A DNA stretch of 64,000 bases from Ruminococcus sp. Its GTDB lineage: Bacteria > Bacillota_A > Clostridia > Oscillospirales > Ruminococcaceae. The stretch covers positions 12,299-76,298 of the forward strand of contig JAFVAN010000028.1 of assembly GCA_017480485.1 (NCBI GenBank). Reading direction: 5' to 3'. Shown piece after piece: positions 26,810 to 35,991 of the stretch (position 1 is its first letter; every line of letters starts with the position of its first letter). The position numbers and the translations under genes were made by a program. The notes under the pieces are model-generated. The model worked only from the letters and a program-made list of their open reading frames with translations, searched no databases and was not told where the DNA came from.

Positions 26810-27110
26810 TTAATTCCCCCACCTCTTTTAATCCCCCCACCAAGGCCTCACCTGTGCTCCTGCCATAAGTCTCAGCGCCTCCCCGGAGGGGAGGTGGGTG
26901 CCCTTGTGGATGAGGCGGCGGTGCAGCCATTCGGAGGGCTTCGTGCGGGAGCTTTCCCGCTAGCTGCTGATTCGCGAGGGAGCACTCCCACATTACATGC
27001 GAGTGCTCACGTGACTTGCCCCGTCGGGGCACCGACCGGGCTTGTACGGGATTTGTTCGCCACCGGTGGGCCGGTGCATACGCCCAATAAGGACCCCCGC
27101 CGAACCGACC
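26810..27110. repeat. Intergenic repeat region with a copy of repeat family R2
   Basis: No gene is seen. GCCTCCCCGGAGGGGAGG (about 26878-26895) is a hairpin found again in a related form at about 58230-58250. The part at 26970-27020 (TTCGCGAGGGAGC, CACATTACA, then GTGACTTG) is a diverged copy of the R2 element found at 41042, 61389, 62484 and 63636. Confidence 0.6.
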
Positions 27111-27111
27111 G

Positions 27112-27142
27112 AAGCCTGACTAATAAAAAGTCAGGCTTTTTT
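27112..27142 (+). terminator. Hairpin terminator
   Basis: AAGCCTGACT and AGTCAGGCTT pair around a 7-base loop and are followed by a run of T residues. It lies upstream of the two-component operon and insulates it from the left. Confidence 0.75.
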
Positions 27143-27193
27143 GTGATAGATGAAGCTTGATTTCTGTTAAGTAGATCTTGCTCTCTCCCGCAC

Positions 27194-27222
27194 TTGAATT
27201 GCGCGGCGGTTTATGGTATAAT
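27194..27222 (+). promoter_or_regulatory. Promoter of the two-component/ABC operon
   Basis: TTGAAT (27194-27199), 17-bp spacer, TATAAT (27217-27222), about 55 bp before the first start codon. TGG precedes the -10. Confidence 0.7.
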
Positions 27223-27278
27223 TATCCCAAAGCCGTTGAGAGCTTTTAATTAGTTTACATAGTGTCAAAGGAGTCGAT

Positions 27279-28007
27279 ATGCTCAGGATCGGTGTTTGTG
27301 ACGATGACAAGGCCTTTCTCGGCCGCTTTGGGAAGGCTGTGACCGGGGCTTTGGAGCGCAGGGGGCTGACGGCGGATATCAGCTGCTTTTCTGACAGCGC
27401 CATGCTGCTGGAGATACACAGGGCGGAGCCCTTCGGGGCCGTGTTTCTTGATATCGATATGCCGACCGTAAACGGCTTTGCGGCGGCAAGGGCCATAGCT
27501 GAGGCGGCGCCCGATTGCTGCATTATTTTTGTGACCTGCCATAACGAGCTGGTATATGACAGCTTCGATTTCCGGCCGCTGAATTTTATTGTCAAGCAGG
27601 AGCAGACCCTTATGCTGCCGAAGCTTGAAAGGGTCGTGGACCAGCTTTGCTCTGTACTCTCTGACAACGAGCGCATAGTGCTGGAGGACAGGGAGCAGGG
27701 AAGGTTCTCGGTAAGGCTTTCGGATATTGTTTACATTGAGAGCGCCGATCACGATGTGCTGTTTCACACCCGGGACACCGCCAGCCCTGTCAGGGCTCGG
27801 GGCAAGTTATCCGCCTTCGAGGAGGAGTATTCCTCCAGGGGCTTTGTGCGGGTCCACAAGAAATATCTTGTGAATTTAAGGGCTGTGTTCAATATCGAGC
27901 TGACGCAGGAGCGCGTGCTTCTAAAAACGGGCGGCAGCCTGCCGATGGGGCGGCACTACAAGGCCGAGACCGACAGGCGCCTGACGGAGTTTTTAAGAAA
28001 GGGTTAG
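27279..28007 (+). CDS. LytTR-family response regulator
   Basis: A 242-aa regulator. The receiver domain (1-120) has the acidic pair CDDD near residues 7-10, the phospho-acceptor Asp near 58 (VFLDIDMP) and Lys near 105 (NFIVK). The C-terminal LytTR DNA-binding domain (about 140-240) contains YIESADHDVLFHT, the SRGFVRVHKKYLVNL block and ending LPMGRHY. Such regulators act with GHKL kinases to control bacteriocin, peptide-response or cell-envelope genes. AAGGAG precedes the ATG. The next gene is its kinase, 2 bp downstream, and the ABC genes beyond are likely targets. Confidence 0.93.
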   Translation: MLRIGVCDDDKAFLGRFGKAVTGALERRGLTADISCFSDSAMLLEIHRAEPFGAVFLDIDMPTVNGFAAARAIAEAAPDCCIIFVTCHNELVYDSFDFRPLNFIVKQEQTLMLPKLERVVDQLCSVLSDNERIVLEDREQGRFSVRLSDIVYIESADHDVLFHTRDTASPVRARGKLSAFEEEYSSRGFVRVHKKYLVNLRAVFNIELTQERVLLKTGGSLPMGRHYKAETDRRLTEFLRKG

Positions 28008-28009
28008 AA

Positions 28010-29335
28010 ATGTATCCCGATCTTTACTATTATCTGATAATCGTTTTTCAGGCGCTGCTTTGCGCCTTCTACATCGGGTCGCTGAGGACCCTCAGCCACG
28101 CCGCAGGCAGGGAGCTTATCTGCATTCTTATAGGCGGGCTGCTGTCTGTAGGCATAATAGCTGCCGAGCTGCTGACGGGGGTAATAGGCTTTGCGACCCT
28201 CATCTGTCCAGCGGTGATGCTTGTTTTTTCCGTGACGAGCAAGGGCGGCGTCTGGGCTAAGCTGCTTTCAAGTGCTGCGCCTCTCGGAGCAGGGACGGCG
28301 ATATGCTATCATATTATAGAGCACGTCTACTTTGACAAGGGCTTGCTCTTTCATATGAAGTTCATACATGAGCCTGAGCTGTTTTCGGGCTGCGCGGTGA
28401 TCTATGAGCTTTTGTTTGTCTGCTTTATGATACTCTCGGGGCTGATCGTCAACAGGAAAAGCATAGGCATATACAATATGCGGACACTGCTTGCGCTGAC
28501 GCTGTCCTCCTCTGCCGCCGACTGTTTGCTGTTTTATTATTCCGTCAATGAGGTCTCGCATATTTACCTGCTGCCCCTGCACTGCTTCTTCGGGGTGCTC
28601 ACCGCGGCGCTGTGTCTGCACGTTTACAATATGTCCCTGCAGCAGAGCATACAGGGCAGGCTCGAAAACGAGCTGCGGCTCTCCAGGCTGAGCGAGCACT
28701 ACAGCCGCCAGTATATCGAGAGCATAAAGCAGCAGTACAGCTCTGTCAGAAAAATGAAGCACGATATGCAAAACAGCTTCCTGACCCTTACGGAGCTGCT
28801 GCGGGACGGAGAGTACGAAAGAGCCTACCGCTTTGCAAAGGAGAACTCCGATGAGCTGGAGGCCCTGCAGACCTTTGCCGACACGGAAAACAGCGCTGCA
28901 AATGCCGTGATAAACTCAAAGCTTTCCTATGCGGCGGGGCTGGGCATCAGCACCCGGTGCCTATCGGTCAGCGATATATCCGGGATAAGCGACGGCGAGC
29001 TCTGCAGCCTGCTGGGCAATGCCCTCGATAACGCCATAACCGCCTGCGCCGCCCTGCCTGAGGACGCGGAAAGGGAGATAGACCTTGACATAAGCTGTGA
29101 AAACGAAAGGTATTATACGATACTGGTCCGGAACACCGTTAGCGGCCCGGTGCTCCTGCGGGACCCCTCCCTTGGCACCACCAAAGAGGATAAGTCCGCC
29201 CACGGCTTAGGGACAAAAATAATCCGGGACATCGCCCGGAGCCGAGGAGGCCGGGCGGACTTCTACGAGGAGGACGGAATGTTCTGCTGCCGCATAGCGC
29301 TGATAGCCGACAAGGCTGCGGCTTGCGACAAATAA
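28010..29335 (+). CDS. GHKL-domain sensor histidine kinase
   Basis: A 441-aa kinase with six to seven N-terminal membrane helices (about residues 5-210). A linker coiled coil leads to the phospho-acceptor helix with His near 250 (RKMKHDMQNSFLTL). The GHKL ATPase domain carries the N box LLGNALDNAITAC near 340 and the G box HGLGTKIIRDIARSRGG near 405-420. This is the AgrC-like type that responds to peptides or to membrane stress and phosphorylates the LytTR regulator. It starts 2 bp after that gene. Confidence 0.92.
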   Translation: MYPDLYYYLIIVFQALLCAFYIGSLRTLSHAAGRELICILIGGLLSVGIIAAELLTGVIGFATLICPAVMLVFSVTSKGGVWAKLLSSAAPLGAGTAICYHIIEHVYFDKGLLFHMKFIHEPELFSGCAVIYELLFVCFMILSGLIVNRKSIGIYNMRTLLALTLSSSAADCLLFYYSVNEVSHIYLLPLHCFFGVLTAALCLHVYNMSLQQSIQGRLENELRLSRLSEHYSRQYIESIKQQYSSVRKMKHDMQNSFLTLTELLRDGEYERAYRFAKENSDELEALQTFADTENSAANAVINSKLSYAAGLGISTRCLSVSDISGISDGELCSLLGNALDNAITACAALPEDAEREIDLDISCENERYYTILVRNTVSGPVLLRDPSLGTTKEDKSAHGLGTKIIRDIARSRGGRADFYEEDGMFCCRIALIADKAAACDK

Positions 29336-29422
29336 CTGCACCTTGCGCAGAAAAGCTTGACTGCCTGCTCCAACAGCATTATAATGTTGGCACAGTCCTG
29401 CTTTGAGCGGAGGTGTATTTTT

Positions 29423-30289
29423 TTGCGCACACTAAGAGCACAGCTTTGGCTCATGCTGCACAAGCGCGGCTTTCAGGTGAGCTTCACCGTTATGCTGCTG
29501 TTTGCGGTCGGGTGCTTTATCGAAGGCTGTCTCAGGAGCTCCCACGATGCTTCTGCGTATTACGAGATGGCTGGTATGCAGGCCGTCCACCGCAGCTTTC
29601 TGAACGAGACCAACGAGCAGCGCCTTCAGACCTTTGAGTTCTTCTTCCCCTTCATAGTCGTCCTGCCCTTTTCCTTTTCGCTTTTTGTTGACAGGAGCAC
29701 CCGCATAAGCGAGATAGTGCTTAGCCGCTGCGGCAGGGGGAGGTATTATCTTTCAAAGCTCTGTGCGGCGTTCATCGGCGGCTTTATCTTGATTTTTATC
29801 CCGCTGCTTATAAGCTGTGCGCTGACTCACGGCTTCTGTTCGATCTCCGTTATCGAGCTGTTCGACCCGAATTACAGCACCCTTACTGCAGGCGGCAAGG
29901 ATTTTCTGACGATGCGCGATCTTTTACTGGAGCTGCTTGTGTTCTCGCCCGTCCTGGGGGAGCTGTTCGCGGCAGCTCTGCTTTCGGTGTATGCGGGGGC
30001 CTGTGCGGTGCTGGCACTTGCGATGTCCTGCTTTGTCAACAGGTTTTCCGTGCTGATATTCCTGCCAGTCTTCCTGCTGACGAAGCTCTTTGCGCTGGGG
30101 CAGTCGATGATAATTGCAAAATACGGCTACACCTATTTCAATATCGACCCGATGAAATATGTTATCATTTCCTCCGACGGCCCCTTCTACGGCAGGCCCT
30201 ACTGGCTGTTTGCACTTGAAATGGCGGCTGTTATGAGCTTATCGGCAGTGATGATGCTGCTTGCCTCAAGGCGCGACAGCCTTGGATAG
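29423..30289 (+). CDS. ABC-2-type membrane protein, permease subunit 1
   Basis: A membrane protein of 288 aa from the TTG at 29423, which has GGAGG 9 bases upstream; an ATG at 29357 would add 22 residues but lacks a good ribosome site. Membrane helices lie near residues 18-35, 85-105, 120-140, 180-215, 222-245 and 262-282. A large outside loop follows helix 1, as in ABC-2 permeases. It is the first of two consecutive membrane proteins before the ATPase, so the transporter is probably a heterodimer. The substrate is unknown; a peptide or lipid is likely given the regulator type. Confidence 0.72.
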   Translation: MRTLRAQLWLMLHKRGFQVSFTVMLLFAVGCFIEGCLRSSHDASAYYEMAGMQAVHRSFLNETNEQRLQTFEFFFPFIVVLPFSFSLFVDRSTRISEIVLSRCGRGRYYLSKLCAAFIGGFILIFIPLLISCALTHGFCSISVIELFDPNYSTLTAGGKDFLTMRDLLLELLVFSPVLGELFAAALLSVYAGACAVLALAMSCFVNRFSVLIFLPVFLLTKLFALGQSMIIAKYGYTYFNIDPMKYVIISSDGPFYGRPYWLFALEMAAVMSLSAVMMLLASRRDSLG

Positions 30290-30297
30290 GAGGAGCT

Positions 30298-31053
30298 ATG
30301 ATAAGAAGAGACCTTGCAAGGCTCGCCGCCGCGCTGCTGATAATATTCGTCCTCAACATAGGGGACCTTGTGGAGCTGCGAAGAAATGTGCTGGACCTGG
30401 AGCTTGAGCTTGAAAATGATATTGATGCTTTTGACAAGGCGTTCTCAGAGCTGCTGTTCGGCTTTCACCGGGTGGATACGGGTCTTAACGCAGCGGACCT
30501 TTCGCAGCTGACGTTCCTGGCGGTGCCGCCGCTGTTCTTCGGCCAGAGCATCTCCGCCGATCTCAGCATCAGCGGGACATATTATTTCACAAGACAGAAT
30601 AACAGGACAGCCTGGTATTTTAAGCGTTCCCTTTCGCTGCTTCTGCTGAGCCTTATCACGGCCCTTTTTACCTGCGGCCTGAATACGGCACTGACCCTGC
30701 AGCTTGATGTCGGGAGGGTGCCTGTGCCGAGGGTGCTGCTGGTGGCCTGCTCGGTGACGCTTTGTATCTTCACCCTTGTAATGCTCTCAAACCTTGCGGG
30801 CATATATTTTGGCAGCGTGATCGGGCTGGCGGCCGCGGTGGTGTTTGCGGCTGTGAATATCCTGCTGACCGCCACCCCTGCAAGATCAGCGAGCATCGTG
30901 TTCAGCTGCACCTTCCTGCCTGATGAAGCATACAGGGAAATGGCCGCCAAGCTTGCAGTGAACGGAGCCTATGCAGCGGCGGCTTTTGCTGTCGGCCACG
31001 TGGTGATAAAGAAAAGGGAGCTGGGCCTTGTCAACGCGGAGCATTTGTTTTAG
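30298..31053 (+). CDS. ABC transporter membrane protein, permease subunit 2
   Basis: A 251-aa protein with an N-terminal membrane helix (residues 8-24), an outside region of about 80 residues, and five further helices from about residue 110 to 240. It follows the first permease by 8 bp, with AGGAGG before the ATG, and precedes the ATPase by 9 bp. Probable second half of an ABC-2-like exporter. No substrate can be read from the sequence. Confidence 0.7.
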   Translation: MIRRDLARLAAALLIIFVLNIGDLVELRRNVLDLELELENDIDAFDKAFSELLFGFHRVDTGLNAADLSQLTFLAVPPLFFGQSISADLSISGTYYFTRQNNRTAWYFKRSLSLLLLSLITALFTCGLNTALTLQLDVGRVPVPRVLLVACSVTLCIFTLVMLSNLAGIYFGSVIGLAAAVVFAAVNILLTATPARSASIVFSCTFLPDEAYREMAAKLAVNGAYAAAAFAVGHVVIKKRELGLVNAEHLF

Positions 31054-31062
31054 GAGGACGGA

Positions 31063-31713
31063 ATGAACAGGATAGAGCTGCAAAATATCAGCAAGACGAT
31101 CAAAGGAAACGAGGTGCTGAAAAACATCTCCCTGCAATTCGAGAGCGGCAGCATCTACGGCTTTGTGGGAAGGAACGGCTCGGGAAAGACCATGCTGTTC
31201 CGCATGATAGCAGGGCTCATAAGACCCACGGCAGGCACCGTTAAGTACAACGGCAAGGCCCTTGGAGCAGAGCTCGACATTATCCCGAGGCTGGGGCTGG
31301 TCATTGAAAACGTCGGGCTGTATCCCGAGTTTACGGGGCTTGAAAACCTCCGGCTCCTGGCTGGGATAAACTCGCTTATCGGAGAAGAGGAGATCAGGGC
31401 GGCGATAGCAAGGATGGGCCTCGACCCCGATGACAGGCGCAGGGTCAGGAAATACTCCCTCGGAATGAAGCAGAGGATAGTCCTGGCTCAGGCGATAATG
31501 GAGCACCCCGATGTGCTGATACTTGACGAGCCCACAAACGCCCTTGACGAGGAGGGTGTCAGTATGATAAGAGCTGTCATTCGGGAAGAGAAGGAGCGCG
31601 GCGCCCTTGTGCTCATTGCCAGCCACAACAAAGAGGATATATCTTCCCTTTGCGATAAGATCTACCTGATGAGGTCAGGAGTATGCACAGAGCTGAAGGA
31701 GAGCGAAGAATGA
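31063..31713 (+). CDS. ABC transporter ATP-binding protein
   Basis: A 216-aa ATPase: Walker A GRNGSGKT near residues 37-44, signature YSLGMKQR near 132-139, Walker B VLILDEPTNALDE near 150-162, H-loop ASHN near 187. It matches the ATPases of bacteriocin-immunity or peptide-export systems. AGGAGG precedes the ATG. The stop overlaps the next start (ATGA), so the four exporter genes form one unit with the two-component system. Confidence 0.93.
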   Translation: MNRIELQNISKTIKGNEVLKNISLQFESGSIYGFVGRNGSGKTMLFRMIAGLIRPTAGTVKYNGKALGAELDIIPRLGLVIENVGLYPEFTGLENLRLLAGINSLIGEEEIRAAIARMGLDPDDRRRVRKYSLGMKQRIVLAQAIMEHPDVLILDEPTNALDEEGVSMIRAVIREEKERGALVLIASHNKEDISSLCDKIYLMRSGVCTELKESEE

Positions 31714-32429
31714 AAATATTTATTTCCCTGCAGCTGCTGATCGTGACCGCGGCGGTCATAGCGGGATGCATTATAAGCCCGGCTGCGCCTGAGATCCCCG
31801 CCGAAAGCATAAAACACTTTGATGATATCCTGCAAACCGACTTTGAAGTTATTACAACCGCAGATGCCGCAGGCACCAAGCATTTCAGGGCCTTTGAGGG
31901 AGGCGGCTGGCTCTACGACAGCAGCTACAGCCAGGCCATATTCGTGTGCCGCGCCGAGGACAGCTTTGCCTGCTCCAACGAAGCCTTCCGCCAAAGGGTG
32001 ACTGTCGAAAAGCAGATAAGCGGTATATGCCCCGAGGTCGGCGAGACGGTAGAGCTTACCGTCAGGGGCGGAGCCTGCCGATACCCAAAGGAGAGGTATT
32101 TCTACAACGAATACCTTCCCGACAGTATGCCGGTCAGCACGCTGCTGACGGTGCTTTACCTTGAGGGCCTGAATTTTATGAAGCCCGGGCACAGCTATCT
32201 TGTGGCCTGCCAGACCACCATGCTCGGCCCAGCAAGGTACTACGGGATGCCCTACGGCGAGACCTGCTGGCTGGACCTCGCCGAGAACCAGGATATTATA
32301 GTCACCGAACCCTACAATGAAGCCGACTATGCAAAATATGCCGATAACGAGTTTTTCTGCACCAGCGAGGAGACTCTTGCTTCTCTTCTGAGCTACAAAA
32401 AGCGGGTATTTGAGAGATTTGGGATATAG
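31710..32429 (+). CDS. Exported or membrane-anchored protein of the ABC operon
   Basis: A 239-aa protein with an N-terminal hydrophobic segment (residues 4-20, ending IAGCI), which could be a lipobox or a signal anchor. The remainder is a soluble outside domain rich in aromatic residues and Asp/Glu. I do not recognise a family. The start overlaps the ATPase stop by 4 bp, so it is translationally coupled. It may act as the substrate-binding, immunity or sensing part of the system. Confidence 0.62.
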   Translation: MKIFISLQLLIVTAAVIAGCIISPAAPEIPAESIKHFDDILQTDFEVITTADAAGTKHFRAFEGGGWLYDSSYSQAIFVCRAEDSFACSNEAFRQRVTVEKQISGICPEVGETVELTVRGGACRYPKERYFYNEYLPDSMPVSTLLTVLYLEGLNFMKPGHSYLVACQTTMLGPARYYGMPYGETCWLDLAENQDIIVTEPYNEADYAKYADNEFFCTSEETLASLLSYKKRVFERFGI

Positions 32430-32701
32430 ATATTTTTGCCTGCCCGCCTATGCCGTGGTGAGCATTCAGAGCCGATGCGCTGCGATCAAAGCCTGCCTTT
32501 GGGCGGGCTCTGTCGCTTTATGCTGCATTGAAAATGCAATGTAAAGGGACAGCTCGAGTTTGTGTTCAAGGGTATTGGGAAGGTTGATTTAGGAGAGTTG
32601 GGGGGCAGATAGAAAACATCCCCTCACGTGATGTGGGGGGATAGGGTGAAGAATTTTTTGAGAAAAATGGATCGGGGTCCTTATGAGGGTGATCGGGGGT
32701 C
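32430..32701. other. Intergenic region without a recognised gene
   Basis: GC-rich stretch after the ABC operon. It includes GCCTGCC/GGGCGGGC-type complementary runs near 32490-32505 that could act as a terminator, and the T-poor downstream part (32580-32700) shows repeated GGGG runs. No coding frame is convincing. Confidence 0.4.
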
Positions 32702-32730
32702 TTTACTTTTCGGCCCGGGTGTGCTAAAAT
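32702..32730 (+). promoter_or_regulatory. Promoter of pepT
   Basis: TTTACT (32702-32707), 17-bp spacer, TAAAAT (32725-32730), with TGC before the -10. Confidence 0.65.
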
Positions 32731-32767
32731 ATCCTTGGGGCCTCCGCCCCGTAGAAAGGTGATAAAA

Positions 32768-34003
32768 ATGAACTCCGAAACCGTCATCGACAAATTTTTA
32801 AGATACGTCTCCTTCGACACCCAATCCTCCGAGGAGTCCTCGGACTTCCCCTCTACCCCCGAACAGGCCGTCCTCGCCGCTCAGCTCGTCTCCGAGCTCA
32901 AAGATATGGGTCTCGAGGCCGACTACGACCCCCAAAGCGGCTGCGTCTATTCCCATATCGAGGCCAACTGTCAGGGCCGCCCCGCCTTGGGCTTCATCTC
33001 CCACTTGGACACCTCCCCCGAGACCTCGGGCAAAAACGTCCGCCCCCGCTTCGTCCGTGACTACGACGGCGGCGACATCACCTTGAACGAGGAGCAGGGC
33101 ATAATCCTCAGCCCCTCTGTATTCCCCGAGCTTCGGCGCTATGTGGGCAAAACGCTCATCGTCACCGACGGCACCACCCTGCTGGGCGCCGATGACAAGG
33201 CGGGCATCGCAGAGATAATGGCAATGGCCCGGGAGCTGGTGCAGCACCCCGAGATAAGCCACGGCAGGATCTGCATTGCCTTCACCCCCGACGAGGAGAT
33301 CGGCGGCGGGATAGGGCGGTTCGACCTTGAGCGCTTCGGGGCGGACTACGCCTACACCGTTGACGGCGGCGCCCTGGGCGAGCTGGAATACGAGTGCTTC
33401 AACGCGGCCTCGGCGCAGGTGGTGATACACGGCGTAAACGTCCACACGGGGGAGGCCAAGGGCAAGATGAAAAACGCCTCCCGCATCGCACTGGAATTCG
33501 ACGCCATGCTGCCGCCCCACGAGCGCCCCGAGCTCACCGAGGGCTACGAGGGCTTTTTCCACCTTGAAGCCATCACCGGCAGTGTGGAGCGGGCGGAGCT
33601 GGAATATCTTATCCGAGACCACGACCGCGAGCGCTTTGACGAAAAGAAGCGCCTTATGGAGCAAGCCGCGGCGGCTCTCAACGGGCGTTACGGGGCGGGG
33701 ACCGTAGAGCTTGAGCTTTCGGACACCTACCGCAACATGAAAGAGAAGATCTATCCCGAGAATATGTTTCTTATTGACGGGGCAGCGGCTGCCATGCGGG
33801 AGCTTGGCATCGAGCCGATGATACAGCCCATCCGAGGCGGGACAGACGGCGCAAATCTTTCTTGGCGGGGGCTGCCCTGTCCAAACCTTTGTGCAGGAGG
33901 CCACAACTTCCACGGCCGCTACGAATACATCTGCGCGGAGTCGATGGAGGCGATAGTCAAGCTGCTGATAAGGATAGCCGAGAGCATAGGCGAAGACTGT
34001 TGA
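32768..34003 (+). CDS. pepT: Peptidase T (tripeptide aminopeptidase)
   Basis: A 411-aa M20-family metallopeptidase that removes the N-terminal residue from tripeptides. It has the PepT zinc sites: H79-L-D81 (FISHLDTSPETSG), GADDKAGIAEI near 140, TPDEEIGGG near 174, and the C-terminal GGHNFHGRYEY near 380. The length equals that of characterised PepT enzymes. The start is the ATG at 32768, preceded by AAGGTGAT; upstream in-frame ATGs lack a site. Cytoplasmic; it works in peptide recycling. It stands as a single gene, followed by a repeat. Confidence 0.95.
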   Translation: MNSETVIDKFLRYVSFDTQSSEESSDFPSTPEQAVLAAQLVSELKDMGLEADYDPQSGCVYSHIEANCQGRPALGFISHLDTSPETSGKNVRPRFVRDYDGGDITLNEEQGIILSPSVFPELRRYVGKTLIVTDGTTLLGADDKAGIAEIMAMARELVQHPEISHGRICIAFTPDEEIGGGIGRFDLERFGADYAYTVDGGALGELEYECFNAASAQVVIHGVNVHTGEAKGKMKNASRIALEFDAMLPPHERPELTEGYEGFFHLEAITGSVERAELEYLIRDHDRERFDEKKRLMEQAAAALNGRYGAGTVELELSDTYRNMKEKIYPENMFLIDGAAAAMRELGIEPMIQPIRGGTDGANLSWRGLPCPNLCAGGHNFHGRYEYICAESMEAIVKLLIRIAESIGEDC

Positions 34004-34166
34004 TAATTATTTAGGAGCAGAGGCCATAGATCCAACGCGGAGCGCTTTAAAAAACGCGCGCGGGGGCCTCGCGTCAGAGGCTTGTCGCGGACCCGCGAAA
34101 CAGGCGCAAACTTAGCGCCTTACCCAAGATCGAGCGAGGCTTGCACTTTGAGGCTCCCTTATAGCG

Positions 34167-34311
34167 TTGCGCTGCGCCGCGGTTTAACGGTAGTTTTGTG
34201 CGTGTTTCGCCGGGTCGGCGACTTAGGGCTCTGCCCGATTTTCGTCCGAGTTTATGCGAGGACAAAATATACCTGCCAAGGGGCTAAGGCCGCCCCTTGG
34301 ATTCCGGCCAA
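34167..34311. repeat. Interspersed repeat family R1, copy 1
   Basis: Two modules are recognisable. 34167-34221 (CTGCGCCGCGGTTTAACGG, then TTTTGTGCGTGTTTCG) recurs at 57988-58042 (inverted) and 58455-58510. 34245-34311 is present, inverted and nearly identical over 67 bp, at 63933-64000; its core CCAAGGGGCTAAGGCCGCC can fold on CCCCTTGG. The rest of 34004-34362 holds no gene. Confidence 0.8.
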
Positions 34312-34362
34312 CGTGCCGCAGTCGTTCTGACTTTTTCAATTTTTCTTTACCGGAGGTATATA

Positions 34363-35112
34363 ATGAAACTCATTTCTTGGAACGTCAATGGCTTCCGCGC
34401 TTGCCTTAAAAAAGGCTTCGCCGACTTCTTCTCCTCAGTGGACGCCGATGTCTTCTGCCTACAGGAGACTAAGCTCCAGCCCGAACAGGCCGACTTTGCC
34501 CCCGAGGGCTATTTCAAGTACTTCAACAGCGCCCTCAAAAAAGGCTACTCCGGTACCGCCGTCTATACCAAGCGCGAACCCCTATCCGTCACCTTCGGCC
34601 TCGACGGCGAACACAACGACGAGGGCCGCGTGATAACCTGCGAGTTCGAGGACTTCTTCTTCGTCTGCTGCTATGTCCCCAACGCTCAGGACGGCCTCCG
34701 CCGCATCGACTATCGAATGGAGTTCGAGGACGCCATCCGCGCTTACTTAATGAAGCTGGACCAGTCCAAGCCTGTCATCTACACGGGAGATCTGAACGTC
34801 GCCCACGAGGAGATAGACATCAAGAACGCCAAGGCAAATGTGGGCAAGGCAGGCTTCTCCGATCAGGAGCGGGGCAAGATGACAGAGCTGCTCTCCTCGG
34901 GCTTTTCGGATTCCTTCCGCAGGCTCTATCCCGACCGCACAGGGGCCTATTCATGGTGGTCTTACCGCTTCCACGCCCGAGAGAACAACGCGGGCTGGCG
35001 CATAGATTACTTCATCGTCTCCGACAGGCTCATGGAGCGGGTGAAGGACTCCCTTATCTACAGCGACGTCTACGGCAGCGACCACTGCCCCGTAGGCCTG
35101 CTGCTGGACTGA
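34363..35112 (+). CDS. exoA: Exonuclease III family AP endonuclease
   Basis: A 249-aa DNA-repair nuclease of the ExoIII/APE1 family. It cuts at abasic sites and removes 3' blocks. Motifs: KLISWNVNGFRA at the start, LQETKLQ near 36-42 (catalytic Glu), VYTGDLNVAH near 150 and the ending DYFIVSDRL...GSDHCPVGL with the catalytic Asp-His pair. The ATG at 34363 has GGAGG 7 bases upstream. The family's usual length is matched. It is followed one base after its stop by a HAD phosphatase. Confidence 0.94.
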   Translation: MKLISWNVNGFRACLKKGFADFFSSVDADVFCLQETKLQPEQADFAPEGYFKYFNSALKKGYSGTAVYTKREPLSVTFGLDGEHNDEGRVITCEFEDFFFVCCYVPNAQDGLRRIDYRMEFEDAIRAYLMKLDQSKPVIYTGDLNVAHEEIDIKNAKANVGKAGFSDQERGKMTELLSSGFSDSFRRLYPDRTGAYSWWSYRFHARENNAGWRIDYFIVSDRLMERVKDSLIYSDVYGSDHCPVGLLLD

Positions 35113-35113
35113 G

Positions 35114-35965
35114 ATGAACGGGACGGCCGCCATGAACAGCAAAAAGACCCTCTATCTCTCCGACTTGGACGGCACCCTGCTGCGCCGCGACGAGACCGTT
35201 TCGGCCTACACGGCCTCGGTGATAAACTCGCTGCCTGCACGGGGCGTCTGCTTTTCCTATGCCACCGCCCGCTCCCGCACCACAGCCCTGAAGGCCACCC
35301 GTGGGATAACCGTGCCCCTGCCGCTGGTGGTTTACAACGGAGCCTTTGTCTGCCGCAGCGATGACGGCGGGCTGCTTTACAAGCACGCCTTCTCCGCCGA
35401 GGCCGCCAGAGAGATACTCCGCTGCTTTCGGGGCTGCGGGCTGTCGCCTGTGGTCTACTCGCTGCAGGGCGGAGAGGAGAAGTTTTCCTACCTTCGGGAC
35501 GAGATAGGCCCCCGCACCCGCGCCTTTCTTGACACCCGCGCAGGGGACCCGAGGGACACCCCCTTGACGGCCCCCGACAGGCTGCTGGCGGGCGAGGTGT
35601 TCTACTTCAACTGCATCGGCGGGGAGCGGGAGCTTCTGAGCTGCTATGAGGCCCTGCGGGAGCGCCACGAGTGTTTATATTACAACGACCCCGCCACAGG
35701 CGACTGCTGGCTGGAGCTGATGCCTGCGGGCACCTCGAAGGCGGCAGCGGCGCTGGCGCTGAAAAAGCTGCTGGGGGCGGAGCGGCTGGTGGTCTTTGGG
35801 GACTCGGTGAACGACCTGTCGCTTTTTGAGGCCGCGGACGAGGCCTACGCGGTAGCTAACGCCTCGGAGGAGGTAAAGGCCCGCGCAACGGCGGTGATCG
35901 CCTCCAACGAGGAGGACGCGGTGGCCCACTGGCTCGAGGAGAACGTTCCCCTTTTCGGCCTTTAA
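35114..35965 (+). CDS. Cof-type HAD-family phosphatase
   Basis: A 283-aa haloacid dehalogenase-family hydrolase. Motif I is DLDGTLL near residues 16-22, motif II a Thr/Ser in FSYATARS near 48-55, and motif III/IV GDSVNDLSLFEAAD near 235-248. The long cap domain in the middle is of the Cof type, which acts on sugar phosphates, nucleotides or cofactors; the substrate is unknown. It starts one base after exoA, with no clear ribosome site. An in-frame ATG at 35132 is an alternative start. Confidence 0.88.
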   Translation: MNGTAAMNSKKTLYLSDLDGTLLRRDETVSAYTASVINSLPARGVCFSYATARSRTTALKATRGITVPLPLVVYNGAFVCRSDDGGLLYKHAFSAEAAREILRCFRGCGLSPVVYSLQGGEEKFSYLRDEIGPRTRAFLDTRAGDPRDTPLTAPDRLLAGEVFYFNCIGGERELLSCYEALRERHECLYYNDPATGDCWLELMPAGTSKAAAALALKKLLGAERLVVFGDSVNDLSLFEAADEAYAVANASEEVKARATAVIASNEEDAVAHWLEENVPLFGL

Positions 35966-35991
35966 CTTTTGATCTTCGGAAGGTGCTGACT

